Of a DNA stretch of 64,000 nucleotides, positions 1 to 12,600 are shown in pieces. The DNA is taken from NCBI RefSeq assembly GCF_907164915.1, contig NC_061868.1, positions 23,245,819 through 23,309,818 on the forward strand. Direction: 5' to 3'. Made by a program: the position numbers and the translations under genes. The notes beneath the pieces were generated by a model. The model did not search any database and was not told where the DNA came from. It was given only the letters and a program-made list of their open reading frames with translations. Every line of letters starts with the position of its first letter. Within the stretch, counting starts at the first letter, position 1. The stretch is from Impatiens glandulifera. Taxonomy: Eukaryota > Streptophyta > Magnoliopsida > Ericales > Balsaminaceae.

Positions 1-571
1 CTAACTCAGGGCAAATAAGCATGATTAATATGAGCCATTCCAGTTTTGGATGGAAGAACCCTAACAGGGTAATATCCAAGCATAGTTCCTGCCAAACTCA
101 AAGAATTCCTAGCCCATTCTGCAATCATTTAACAAAATTGAGATATTTTCACAAATCATTCAGTAAAACCAACAAGAACTCGTAATACCTTCATCAGTAA
201 ACTCAACAAATGTAAACTTTAAAATAGAATTAGGATCACCTCAAACTCGACAGTCCACAACCTTCATCAACCAAATTCACAAATTCAATTTAGGGATTTT
301 AACAAAAACAGTCATTACAAGTAGTCATCACTTACCTATTCACAGGTTTAAAAAAGTGTAGCAAGATATTCTTCAATAACCTGATAATCAATATTAGATG
401 TATATAGTCTTTCTAATAACTTCTTCTCTTTGAGCAACACTGGTGCAACTATTCATCCTTCGTTTTCCATTAGCATAGTTATTATTCTTCTGAGTATGAA
501 AAGCCAGATTCAGAAACTAATCAAGTGAATCAAATGAACATAAAAAGGTATGAGAAGATGAATATAATACC
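1..571 (-). pseudogene. CID-type RRM RNA-binding protein fragment, with introns (pseudogene, runs off window edge)
   Basis: Minus-strand exons can be pieced together: one ending at 571 (reads PDGNNIGR), 489-336 (NGKRRMNS, TSVAQREEVIRKTIY), 261-189 (GDPNSILKFTFVEFTDE) and 118 to the window edge (LSLAGTMLGYYPVRVLP). Introns begin GTATT, GTAAGT and GTATT and end in AG. The order and wording match the first RRM of plant CTC-interacting-domain (CID8-13 type) proteins. These bind RNA through two RRMs and contact poly(A)-binding protein through a PAM2 motif. In-frame stops lie after KTIYI, inside the LF..TC segment, before GDPNS, and at the end of exon 4 where an Arg codon appears to have become TGA. 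The copy is therefore dead. Retained introns rule out a processed pseudogene. It lies directly upstream of a CACTA right end, so transposon capture is likely but unproven. Family recognition is from memory. Confidence 0.75.
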
Positions 572-599
572 CGACCAATATTATTTCCATCAGGAACAG

Positions 600-850
600 G
601 TTGAATTAGGAAATTATTAACTAGCGAGTTGGAGATTGCCGCTTAAGAACTTATGGCCTTCGACAGTCAACAACGTTGAATCCATTCACCGTTGTGGAAT
701 GCCCTTGCAACCATTGATGTATAGATTAACGAGGGTCGCTCGATTCTTATCGAATGTCGACAAACGCCCTTGCAACCACATCTGGATCCATTCGCCGTTG
801 TGGAACGCCTTTCATCTCTTCTTGCATCCCTCTCTCTTAGCTTAGAGCTA
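600..850. repeat. Short internal repeats between the RRM pseudogene and CACTA subterminal region
   Basis: A motif reading ATCCATTC-R-CCGTTGTGG occurs at about 680-700 and again at about 786-806. CGCCCTTGCAACCA-like segments lie near 703-716 and 764-778. The stretch is less AT-rich than the rest of the left arm. Small ORFs cross it on both strands, but none has a recognisable domain. It could be the internal part of the adjoining CACTA element or more captured host sequence. Confidence 0.4.
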
Positions 851-949
851 ACGCTTGTTATTTTACGCTGACTGATTGAAATGGAGGGAGAAGACTTGAA
901 AATAATTATGGATTCGTCTTCTACAGGCGGTGGCAGAATCATGGTCATT

Positions 950-1293
950 GTGTAGGTTTAATATATTTTTAATAGAAAATAGCGATTGATGTGGGTACCA
1001 ATCGCTACTATCACTAGTAATACGTATTGGTTCAAGTGTCAATCGCAAGTAACTCTTGAAAAATGCGCCAAAACATTGAGCCTTTTTTCCCGGGTTCTAA
1101 TTAGGTTTTTAGCGATTGGTTTGTAACCAATCGCCGTTATGTGAAGATAGTAGTGATTGGTCTAAAAGACAATCTCTATTATAAAGGTAGTGGCAATTGG
1201 ATTTTAAACCAATCGCTACTACCTCGATAATAGCGATTGGCTTTTAGACCAATCGCTAGCGATTGCTCGCTATTAAGCCTTTTTTTACTAGTG
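950..1293 (+). mobile_element. CACTA (En/Spm) transposon right end with palindromic subterminal repeats
   Basis: The element ends TTTTTTACTAGTG at 1293, the reverse complement of a CACTAGTAAAAAA terminus. The preceding 340 bp hold five or six copies of a hairpin built from TAGCGATTGG and CCAATCGCTA arms, at about 963-1005, 1109-1135, 1150-1175, 1190-1222 and 1228-1258. Arrays of subterminal repeats beside a CACTA terminus are diagnostic of the superfamily and are bound by its transposase. The next three bases, ATA, are the expected size for a CACTA duplication, but the left end is outside the window. The sequence after 1293 matches the host repeat tail at about 9530, which fixes the junction. 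Confidence 0.75.
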
Positions 1294-1313
1294 ATATTAG
1301 CTTGTATATCACA

Positions 1314-1349
<36 letters not shown>

Positions 1350-1455
1350 TGTATTTTGTTTTCTTTGTTTTTATTAAAAAAAAGTGAATAAAAGTATAGA
1401 TATATAAAATAGGAACATTAAAAAAATGAAAGAAATGGTAAGGTTATATTACCCA
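1294..1455. repeat. AT-rich MULE-tail/R-unit leader with (TA)n tract
   Basis: This stretch matches 9530-9670 (TTAGCTT-TATATCA, then AATGAATAAAAGTATAGATAT, then ATTACCCACGCCTG). A (TA)n run spans about 1317-1343. No gene is visible. The match shows that the R unit was preceded by a MULE tail before the CACTA insertion. Confidence 0.6.
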
Positions 1456-1566
1456 CGCCTGTCAAGTTCACACTTCACCATACCTACCAAGTTGTTTTAT
1501 CCAAGTGGGTTAGTTGCATAGTTTATACCTCCCTCATAGGCTAATTGTATTCATTATATATACATA

Positions 1567-1602
<36 letters not shown>

Positions 1603-4600
1603 TATAGTTGTTATTACTTATATATTATATATGATTATAGGTATATAATAGTGGTTTATTATCTTATATGTTATATATAATATATATATATTGATTTTTT
1701 TGTTTTTATTTATTTATATTTTAGGGGTAAATAACAAAATAAAATTGAATATAAAGCACAAACGAAGATATTAGTCACATGTAATCTCCAACTTATTGAA
1801 TAAAATTTATTAAAATTGAATAAAATTAACGATAATGAATCTAAGTTGAGACCAGCTTGGTTGGAGATATTTTAGTCACATGTAATCTCCAACTTATTCC
1901 AAAAAAAATATATTTAAATAGACAGAGTAAATAAATAAGAATACAAAATGAAATAGATATTAGTAAACAACTCTCAACTCTTTTTTTTACTTGTATTGAC
2001 AAATAATAGTCATATATAAATCAAATAAACAGTCATGTTTCTAGTTATTAATGGGTCGATTATAATCAAAGATCTAGGTTCTGAATCATAAAAAATATAA
2101 ATGAAATTAAGAGAACTAGTATTTAACTTTATCAATTCATTGTATCACTTTTGAAACAATAGAAAATAAATATGAAAGAAACATGATAGCTCACTCTTTA
2201 TCATTGTTTGTGAGTGTGCGAAAAGACCACTCATATGTTATTCATTGTCCCTATACTTCAAGTCTGGACTCCAGAGACACAAGGGAATGTGAGAAGTATG
2301 GCTAACGATAGAGGAGAGAGAACTTCATCCAGATCTCTTCTCTTCTCTTCTCTTCTCTTCTCTTCTCTTCTCTTCTCTTCTCTTCTCTTCTCTTCTCTTC
2401 TCTTCTCTTCTCTTCTCTTCTCTTCTCTTCTCTTCTCTTCTCTTCTCTTCTCTTCTCCTCTCCTCTCCTCTCCTCTCCTCTCCTCTCCTCTCCTCTCCTC
2501 TCCTCAAATTTGGTCTAAAAAAAATTTAGCTCTAAAGAGGGAGTATCAAACATTAGCCAAAAGAAAAACACGCTACATTACGCATGGCTGAAGTCCAAGG
2601 TCCCCATTTGAACTTGTGATTTCTTTTTTTTTCTACAAAATGAAAAAACACAAACATGATATATTATAAAATAAATATTTATTTTAAGATGATTTGATTC
2701 ATACAATTTTTATTTAATAAGTCAATATTCTGATTATAATTAAGGGTTAAAATAGGGTGTCTACACTATTACAAAAAGTAAACTGAAAATATAAAAAAAT
2801 AATAATTAAATAAAAAATATACTATCTTTTATAACACAGACACAAGACAGACAAACTCTGATGTTGTGTTGACCATGATACAAATTATATCAAGAAAGAA
2901 TTTTATAAAAATAATATATCACAACTTAATACAACACTTAAATATATTAATCTAAATATATATATTTTAAATTTATTTATAATAAAATTATCAAAAATCT
3001 AAAAATATATTAACAATAATAATAAAATAATTATAAAAAATGAAAATTATGAATAGATCGGAATCATACTCACACCACACAATATATATATTTATATATA
3101 TATTTAAATAAAATTTATGTTATTATATATATTAATCTTATTAAAATAATTATTTAAATATTACTTATATAAATAAATTTCATTATATTATAAAATAAAG
3201 TCCAATAATATTTTTGTCTATATTGAGAAAAACATAGATATGTTTCCAATAAAAGTTGTGTGTGCCTACATAAAATAATGGATAACTTTTTTTATTTTTT
3301 TTCTTTTTAAAATTTAATAAATTTTAACTTAACAATGTATTGGAGAATTCAGGACAATGAAAAATAAATTGTGAATGAAAATATTTTAATTTTATTTTGT
3401 AATTAATTAACAAAATAAAAATAAAAAGTAACAGTAATTGTGATGATTTAAGTTAAAAAATATAAATAATTTATTCAATTTATTCTTAATTAATGACATT
3501 AAATATACTAATAAAATAATAATAATCTGATAAAAAAAATGTTTCATAAATATTAGTGACTAATTAAAGTTGTAAATAATTGTTTAGGAAGTTATTTCTT
3601 TATATTTTATTATTATCTTTAATAGTAATTTCTTAATTCTAAGATTTGAAACAAAAATGTCAAACTTATCTTTCGATATCTAAAAAATATTATTTTGGTT
3701 TGGATTAAGATAATTTACATTTATTCTAATTTGTAACATTGTAATGATAATTTAATTTCATGTAAGAATAATGAGACATATACATAAACAAATTACAAAT
3801 AATAAAAATGATTTAGATAAAAAATAATATCATAAGAGAGATATTGTTGAAATGTTTAATAACCTCAAAACTAGAAAATAAATAGATGATGCAAAAATGA
3901 AATAACTTTACGTCTTTGCCGATAATCGATTATATATGTGAAATGACACAATTTAAATTATATGATATTTTTTTTAAAAAGTAAATAAATAAATAATATC
4001 AATTTAAATATTTTTATATGCATTAGAGTAATATTTTATAATTAATCATTTAATAAGAAACAATATCACCATATTGACACATTTATAATTAGAACCGCAT
4101 GCTCATTTTAGACAAACACAACCTTTTCATGCATGTTTTTATTAAAAATGTTAAGATTTACATAAAATATTTTAAATGAAAATTCTTAACATGTTTTTTA
4201 TCAATTTTTTCTTCTAAATTTTAAAACATATAAAACACTATATTTTGCTTGAAAAATAATAAAATTTTTGATTAAAAATAATAAGTAGTTACGACAAATA
4301 ATTTTATTTCGAAGTAAAAGAATAAATAGTTACAACAATAATAGATCAGGTTGGGGTCAAAATAATTTTAATTCGGAGTAAAAGAATAAGTCAAATATTT
4401 GGTAATATGGAATTAATTTTTATATTTAATTTGGTTAGACATATTAAAATTACTATGTTAATTTCAATATATAAACAAATTTAATTTATTTAATTTTACT
4501 TTTCATATTTAATTTATTTTTATCTATTTCAACTACCTTTTAGTAAGCGTATTTTAAAAATATAACAATTCTATATTCAAATTCATTTAGTTTTTTGTTT

Positions 4601-5770
4601 AAATATATAATTAAAATTGAATTACAAATTTTTATATTTTTTTAAATATAGAAATTGAAATATAAATAATATTTAATTATGATGATACTGAAATTAAAAT
4701 TCTAATTATAATGTCATATATAATTCAAACACATCCTAAATGATTTTCGGAAAAAAAATAGATACCTAAGTTCTAAATAATTACGAAAATACAGTTAAGA
4801 AAGTATAAATATTAAGGTACAAGATTTTCATGATAAAATGTAGGTCATTAATCTTGTATAGAAATAATCTTTAAGAGAGACGAGACACTGATTTTTGCAA
4901 ACACAACGACTTTATTTTATATTTCAATAATCCTATCGATTTGACATGATCTAGGGCAACTTTCATACAAAATTCTTCACTCCACAAATAAAATCAAAAT
5001 TGAAAAAAATCAAATATAACCCAAAACTTATAACATAAATAAATTTTTCTACAAATTCTAAACATTCAAAACAAGAGCCAATTACCATTTGAGGCTCAAA
5101 CTTTAAATTGAGCTATATGGAGCGCGAACTATCACACGTTTGGCCATTTAAGACTTTTTACTAAATAGACGTTAGATCCGTTTATTTTAAAATTCATTTG
5201 CATTAACACTTGTAACTTTTGTTAGCTTAATATTACATTTTTAATAATATTTTGAAGATTTCTTCGAGTTGTACATTATGGTAAAGAACACCTCATGCCC
5301 ATTACAGACCTTGATCGATTTTGCTTCTAGTATTTACTGAACTTTGTGGTTTCTCTGTATATAAGGATAATTTTTTAAATATAAAAATTGAATTATAAAT
5401 CTATTTTAATTAGGATAAAACTGAAATTAAAATTTTAATTATAATATCGTCTATAATTCAAATACATCCTAAATGATTTTCGAAAGATTAAGAAACAAAT
5501 TAGATCCCTAAATTCTAAATAAGTAAGAAAATTGAATTAAGAAAATATAAGTATTAAGGTACAAGATTTTCATGATAAAATGTAGGTCATTAATCTTTTA
5601 TAGTAACAATCTTTAAAAGAGACAAGTCATCGATATTTTCAAACACGACAACTTTATCATGTATCAATAATCCTATTGATTATTCATGATCTATGGCCAT
5701 TTTCATACCTGATTTTTAACTTCCATAAATAAAATAAAAATTAAAAAGAAAATCAAATACAACCCAAAAC
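1456..5770 (+). repeat. R repeat unit 1
   Basis: This is the most complete copy of a long AT-rich repeat that recurs along the window in the same orientation. Anchor segments in order are the CCTCCCTCATAGG block (1530), GAGTAAATAAATAAG (1926), CTCACTCTTTATCATTG (2191), TTAGCCAAAAG (2553), CACAGACACAAGACAGAC (2835), GGAGAATTCAGGACAATG (3341), AATGAGACATATACATAAAC (3769), GATAATCGATTATATATG (3920), AACAATAATAGATCAGG (4333), AAGATTTTCATGATAAAATG (4823) and GATCTAGGGCAAC (4950). A partial second copy of the last third follows at 5370-5770. No ORF with a recognisable product lies in it. It could be the non-coding body of a MULE family or an unclassified repeat. Confidence 0.6.
2336..2505. repeat. 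(TCTTC)n followed by (TCCTC)n pentanucleotide satellite
   Basis: About 24 perfect TCTTC units (2336-2455) pass directly into 10 perfect TCCTC units (2456-2505). The tract is pure pyrimidine on the plus strand. Sister R units have a short CTCTTCT-CTTATCTTCTCC segment at the same place (about 7058, 10852 and 15798), so the tract expanded from that seed. ORFs made of Ser-Leu-Phe repeats across it are artefacts. Confidence 0.95.
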
Positions 5771-7692
5771 TTACCCATGTCTGCCAAGTTCACTTACCCA
5801 AATTACACAGTCTATACCTCCCTCATAGGTTATCTGTATTCATTTTACATACGTATAATAATATTTATATATATATATATATTTAAAATTGTTATTAATC
5901 ATATATTATGCCATTTGTAATCATTTTATATACAACTTAGATCATCTCCAACCCACTTATAAACCCATCTCCATAATAGGTTTTAACCCTCCAACCCACC
6001 TACAAACTCAACTGCATTTTGAGTTTTTCTGCAAATTCTCTCTCCTTCATACCCAAATTTGCAGGGACACTGTTCACATACTCAAAACTTTTCAAAACTT
6101 TCATTTTTGTCCTTTTAGTTTGTTTTTAATTAATTTACATAACTTATTTATATTATAATTTGTTTACCTATTTTATTTATTTATATTTTAATTAATTTAT
6201 ATTTTACTTTATTTATATATTTAATTCATGATAATTTTAATTTGTTTATATGATTAATTTATATTTAAATTTATTTATATTTATATTTTATATTTTTAAG
6301 TATTATAAATTTATAATAATAAACAATATTGAATAAATAATTGATTTATAATTAGAATTTAAAAGTAATTAATAAGTTGTTGTAAAGTTATGGGTTCAAT
6401 TTGTAATTTTAGATAAATATATAGATAATATTGAAAAAATTAAAAATTATTATAAAAATGAATCTTTTGAGAATATTCTTTTGAGTTTGAGTTTTTGGGT
6501 TGGAGATGAATTACTGATTGATGTGATGTTTACTGCATTTTGGGTTTGAGAATAGGTATTTGGGTTAAAGATGACCTTAATCTCCAAAACTCAACATGAA
6601 TAGAGAGAGTAAAGTGACAAGATGATCAAATAAAATAAATATTAATGAACAAATATTAGCTGTTTTTACTTGGATTCACAAATAATATTCATAGATAAAT
6701 CAAATAAAAAATTAAGTTTATATTTATTAATGGATCTCTTATAACGATGGATTTAGTTTCTGAATCATCGAAAAATGTAAAAGAAACAAAGAGAAAAAGT
6801 ACATAACTTTAGAAATTCATCTTATCAATTGTGAAATAATTAAAAATAAATCTAAAAGAAACATGATTGCACACTCTTTATCATTGTCTGTGAGTTTGTC
6901 ATCCAAAAAAGCAAAGAGACCACTCATATATATTCCTTATCCCCGTGTTTCATTCGAAGGTGAATAAGGTACCTCATTGCTTTCAAGTCCAGAGCCATAA
7001 GTGAATGTGAGGTGTATGGCTAGCGATGGAGGATAGAGATTTATCCAGATTCCTTATCTTCTCTTATCTTCTCCTTTTTTATCTACAAATTTGGCCTCAA
7101 AAAAACTTTTGAGTTCTGGAATAAGAGAATCAAATATTAGCCAAAAAGGAAAACACGTATTATGCATGACTGAAGTACTCGGCCCCATTTGGAAAAGTGG
7201 TCTCTTTTTTTTCTGAAAAAAAATACAAAGTACCATAAATTAAAAAATAAGTTTTCATTTTAAGTTTATTTGATTTATAATATTTTTATTTAATAAGTTC
7301 AAATTTTACTATTAAATAAGGTGTAAAATTAGGGTATCTACTATATAACAAAAGAGTAAAGTAAAAATATAGATAATAATGATTAAATAAAAAAACATAC
7401 TATCCTTTATAATATACACACAAGATAGACAAAAAATGACAGTGTCTTGACCATGATATAAATTATATCAAAGATACAATTTTTAAAAATAACATATCAC
7501 AACTTAACATAACACTTAAATATATCAATTTTTTATATTTATTTTATAATTTTAAAAAAATTACTATATATATGTATTTTAGATTTATTTATAATTAAAT
7601 TGTTAAAATCTAATTTTAGTAACAGTAAATTATTAGGGACTTGAGGATGTAATATCTCATCAATCAAAGAGTAAACAATCTTCTCATTTATA
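5771..7692 (+). repeat. R repeat unit 2 (first third), interrupted by a MITE
   Basis: The unit starts with GCCAAGTTCACTTACCC at 5780 and the CCTCCCTCATAGG block. It runs through GAGAGAGTAAAGTGACAAG (6602), CACTCTTTATCATTGTCTG (6872), TTAGCCAAAAAGGAAAACAC (7137) and the CACACAAGATAGAC block (7425). It then stops and joins MULE relic 1 near 7693. Apart from the MITE, no gene is seen. Confidence 0.6.
5940..6576. mobile_element. Tourist-like (PIF/Harbinger) MITE, 637 bp, TSD TTA
   Basis: The terminal inverted repeats are GATCATCTCCAACCCA on the left and GGTTAAAGATGACC on the right. The left end complements the right end with few mismatches. TTA flanks it on both sides (5937-5939 and 6577-6579), the duplication of PIF/Harbinger elements. 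The sister repeat at 48627 keeps the unoccupied site (ACAACTTAATCC). The AT-rich interior has no transposase, so this is a non-autonomous MITE. Dispensable ORFs inside it should be ignored. Confidence 0.85.
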
Positions 7693-9440
7693 ATTAAACC
7701 TTTCTGTTTAGAGTGTAGGGAGGTTTTGTAGGCATGGTTTTTGAATAATAAAAATTTTTATAAAAGATGCTATAATAAATATTCATGTGATTGCAGAATT
7801 AGTTTAAAATTGATTAAATAAGACTCTTATAGAATGAGGGTGAAATGCATAAAAGAATGATGTTCTTGGTATTTGTTTGCAAAAATGGACCAAATAGAAA
7901 AAAATGGATAGTAAAGAATTATGGTCCGAGCACTGTTGTTATTCTAATAATAATAATAACATGTTGGCCTTTTTAAATTATGCTGAAATGAAATTTTGCA
8001 AAAGAATTTTAACTCAAAGAGACATTTCCACAAAAAAACTCTTCAACAACCTTGTTGGGAGGATTGAAATTTTGATGTGAGTTTTTCTTTGATGAATAAA
8101 GCTAAAAGAATAGTTTTGGCCGAAGTTAAATGAGACTTCAAAAAAGATTTCCATAAGTTATGGAACTATTTGGCAGAACTACAATCAATGAATAATGATA
8201 TTTTTATTCTTAAAACCATCAAAGATGAAACCATAGGTGAAATAAAATTTTATAGGATGTATGTGTGTTTTGAGACATATAAAAGTGGTTAGATAAACGG
8301 TGTAGACCAATAATTGGGTTTAATGGATTTTTTGAAGACTGAATGTAAATGAGAACTACGTTCTACTATTGGTCGAGATGCAAATGATCACATGTTCTCG
8401 ATAGCATGTTTTGTGGTAGAAGGAGAGAGTCTAACAAGTTGGGAATGATTTTTCAAACTTCTAATTGAGGATCTACAATTAAAAGATGGAGATAACATTA
8501 ACATCATTTTTGACATGCAAAATATATGTTTTCAATTTATAATTTGATTTTAATTTAAAATTTGATATGTAAATTTGATCACACAGTTTTTAAAAATAGT
8601 TATTGATCTATTTGATTTCATTTTGTTAAAGATTAATAAGAGCAGTCGCTGAATTATTACAAAATACATAGCATATATTTTTTGCCGCCATTGATATACA
8701 AATTTGGCTAGATGAGGAAATATGCGTAAAGACATAGCATATAATTTGAAATTATTGTTTTGAAGGTGTGCTCGATCCACATATCCAAAACAATTTGATT
8801 CCAATTTAAGAGTACTCGAACAAACCAAACAAGGAGTCGGTACTTCTTCGATCTGAATTACTAAGAATATAGTCAAAGGCATATCTCAAAGAGTATCTAA
8901 AATATTACATGGTAGACAACAATATTTTGAAACATTTAGTTCATGTATATTACCAAGTAAATCAATGTCTATCATTAACGTGTTGGAGCATATCCGATTG
9001 ATGATAATAAGAAAGATTTTTCGCTTCATAAAAGAAATGAATATGAATTAGATTGTAGACGTTTCTCCCGTAACAATCTAGATACTCAACTTGTAAAAGC
9101 TAATATGTATTATAGATGCACATTAGACCTTAACGAAGAATGTAGGTATGAGATCATTAAGGGAATACATAGACATGCCATAGAAATTAGAGAATGAAGA
9201 AGCACATGTAGACTATGGAAACTCACATGAATATCTTGTGCACACGTTATTTGTGATATATACAATTATGGTGGAAATTTAGAAGATTATATTTCGAATT
9301 TGTATAAGAGAATAGCGTTAAAGAAGACGTATGGAAATCTCATTAAATAATTAAGTAGAAATTTTTTTTAGAAACACTAGTGCGACGAATTACCTTTTAT
9401 TTTACATCCTAATTTTCAAAATAGAAGGGGTAGAAGAAAT
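7693..9440 (+). pseudogene. MULE (MuDR-type) transposase relic, copy 1
   Basis: Shifting frames give the normal order of a Mutator transposase. First comes an N-terminal DNA-binding region (CPWYLF-like segment near 7870, KKWIVKNYG near 7905, ILTQRDISTKK near 8012). Then comes the MULE DDE core (TFILK, MYVCFETYKSG-like, DGFFED, IGRDANDH near 8370, F-Q-DMQN near 8515, then RFLFCRHWYTNLAR-like near 8680). Last is a SWIM zinc finger (STCRLWKL, then CAHVICDIYNYGG near 9200-9270). An intron of about 100 bp follows DMQ; its acceptor, GTTAG in the other copies, is GTTAAA here. There are many stops and frameshifts. The segment expected to read DNN-CETFN carries a frameshift (TTTTGAAACATTT). The enzyme would have catalysed cut-and-paste transposition in the nucleus. 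It is inactive. Confidence 0.85.
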
Positions 9441-9665
9441 TTAGATATTTATTTTTGTATTTTTTATATATGAATAAATATTTTAAATTATTGAAAGAAA
9501 TATGATGATCATATATTTCATTAGAATTATTTTAGCTTTTATATCATATAATTAAATATATTAGTATATATATATATATTTCACCTGTTTTGTTTTTATT
9601 AGAAAAAATGAATAAAAGTATAGATATATAAATTAGGAACATTTAAAAAAATAAAAAAAATAAAA
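9441..9665. repeat. AT-rich tail joining MULE relic 1 to the next R unit
   Basis: TTTTTATATATGAATAAATA and TATA-rich sequence lead into TTAGCTTTTATATCA (9530), which also flanks the CACTA insertion at 1294. No gene is seen. Confidence 0.5.
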
Positions 9666-12600
9666 AATTAATATTACCCACGCCTGTCCAGTCATGTTCA
9701 TTCTTATCACGCCTGCCAAGTTCACTTACCTTAGTTGCACCATCTATACCACCCTCATAGACCACCTATCCTCATAGACCACCTATGAGGCTATTTGTAT
9801 TCATTTTATATACTTATAATATTTATATATATATTAAAATTAGATATTAATCATATATTATGCCATATGTATTCATTTATATACTTAATATATTTAAATA
9901 TATATATATTATAGTTGTTATTATTCATTTTATATACAAATAATATATATATATATATATTAAAGTTGTTATTAATCAAATATTATACGATCTGTATTAA
10001 TTTTATATACATATAATATAATATAATATAATATAATATATATATATATATTATAGTTTTTAAATTTTATATATTATAAATGATTATATGTGTATGATTT
10101 AAATATGTATATATATATTGTTTTTTTGTTTTTTTATATTTAAGGGGAAATAACAAAATAAAATTGAATATAAAGCACAAATGAAGCTTAAAACGACTTT
10201 GATGATGATGAATCTACGATGAGACAGCTTATTTGGAGATATTTCATTCACAGGTCATCTCCAACTTAACCCCAAATTATATGCATAAGTTCGGATCGCA
10301 TGCACACTAACGGAAGCAGATAAAACCCGGGAGTTCAAGTTCTTTCTGCTGGACAGAGGAGAAAAAGATCTCTTTTTCTATACTTACGGGAATGAAAGCG
10401 TCGAAAGGTGAAAAACGGAAAACTGGGGCCCTTTACTAGAGAGTAAAGAAACAAAACAAATGAAAAAGATATTAGTAAACAACTCTATCAATTGTTTTTT
10501 ACATGAATTCTCAAATAAGAGTCATAGATAATTAAGTAAACGATAATGTTTCTAGTTATTAATGGATCGCTTATAATGATAGATCTAGGTTATGAATCAT
10601 TGAAAATGTAAAGGAAACGAAAAGAACTTGTACGTAACTTCAACAATTCATCTTATCATTAGTGAAATAATCGAAAATAGATCTAAAAGAAACACGACTT
10701 CTCATTCTTTATCATTGTCTGTGAGTGTATCGTCTGAAAAAAAGAAGAGACCACACATATAGTGTTCTTTGTCCCCGTGCTTCAAGTCTGGATCCAAAAC
10801 TTTATGTGAGGTGTACGGCTAACGATGGAAGAAAGAAAGACTCATACAGATCTCTTCTATTTTCTTCTTCTCGTCATCTTTATCCACAAATTTGTTCTAA
10901 AAAAAACTTTTCTGCTCTGGAGCGGGAGAATCAAACATTAGCCAAAAAAGAAAGCATGCATTACGCATTGTTGAAGTACTAAGCCTTACTTGGACATGTG
11001 GTCTCTTGTTTTTTACAAAATAAAAAAACACAAAGCACGATAAATTATAAAATAGATATTCATTTTAAGTTTGTTTGATTTATACTATTTTTTTTAATAA
11101 TTCTAAATTTTAATTATAAATATGGTATAAAATTACGGTGTCTACAATATTACAAAAGAGTGAACTAAAAATATAAAAAAATTATAATTTAATGAAAAAC
11201 ATAATATCTTTTATAACGTAGACACAAGATAGAAAAACAATGACGTTGTCTTAACCATGATACAAATTATATAAAGAATGCAATTTACAAAAATAACATA
11301 TCACAACTTAACCCAACACTTAAATATATTAGTTTTTTTATATAGTTTATGTTTTTAAAAATAAAATATTATATCTATATATATTTTTCAATTTATTTAT
11401 ATTTAAATTATTAAAATATAATATTTGTAACGTAACATATTAAGAATAATAATAAATGAATTATAAAAAAATAAAAATTATGCACCCCATATATATATAT
11501 ATATTAAATAAAATTTATGTTATTATATATATTAATTTTATTATAATAATTATTGAAATTTGAATTATATAAATAACTTTCATTATATAATAAAATAAAG
11601 TTAAATAATATTTTTGTCCAAATAAATAAAAAACATAAATATGCGGCTAATAAAAGTTGTGTGTGCTTATTTAAAATAATATATAATTTTTTTTTTATTT
11701 TTTCTTCTTTTTTAAATTTAATAAATTGCAATTTTGAACAATGATTGGAGAATTTAGGACAATTAATAATGAATTATTGATGAAAATCTTTTAATTTTTT
11801 TATAATTAATTAATAAAATAAAAATGACAATAAAAGAAACAGTAATGTGATGATTTAAGTTTAAAAAAACATTCTTAATTTATTAGATTTATTCTTAATT
11901 AATGACATTAAATATAGTTATAAAATTAATATTAATTTGATAAAGAAAAATTGTTTTCATAAATATTAGAGATTGATTAAAATTGTAAATAGTTGTTTGA
12001 GAAGTTATTTCTTTATATTTTTTATTATCCTTGATAGTTATTTATTACCATAATTTTTCTTATAATTTAAACAAAAATTTCAAACTTATTTTTCTAAAAT
12101 ATTTACAAAAAGTAATTTGGTTTTGTTTTAGATAATTTACATTTATTCTAATTTTAAATATTAAAAAGATAATTTAATTTCAGTATAATTATAATTAAGG
12201 AAGAATAATGAGACATATACATAAACATATTAAAAATAATAAAAATGATTTATATAAGAAATAAACTCATACCATAAGAAGAAGAGATGTTGCCGGTATG
12301 TTTTATAACCTCAAAACCAAAGGAAGAGATGATGCAGACATATTTAATAACCTTGACGTCTTTGCCCAATAATCGATTATATATGTGTAAAGACAATATG
12401 TAAATTATATGATAATTTTTTAAAATTAAATATAAAAAATAATATCGAATTTATACCAAAGTTAAATAAATTTTATTTATAATTCAAAATTTAAATATTT
12501 TATATGCATCATATTAATCTTTTATAATTAATCATCAAATAAGACATAATATCACCTACAATCACATAGTAAGTTATTGACACATCTGCACAATGTACTT

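Noticed and set aside
2214..2591. 125-codon ORF of Leu-Phe-Ser repeats and its antisense Arg-Glu ORF
   Set aside because: Both are translations of the TCTTC/TCCTC satellite; any such tract is open on all frames.
8550..8882. 110-codon minus-strand ORF (and the similar one at 49630-49920)
   Set aside because: Antisense to the MULE transposase core; plus-strand frames carry the conserved MULE motifs.
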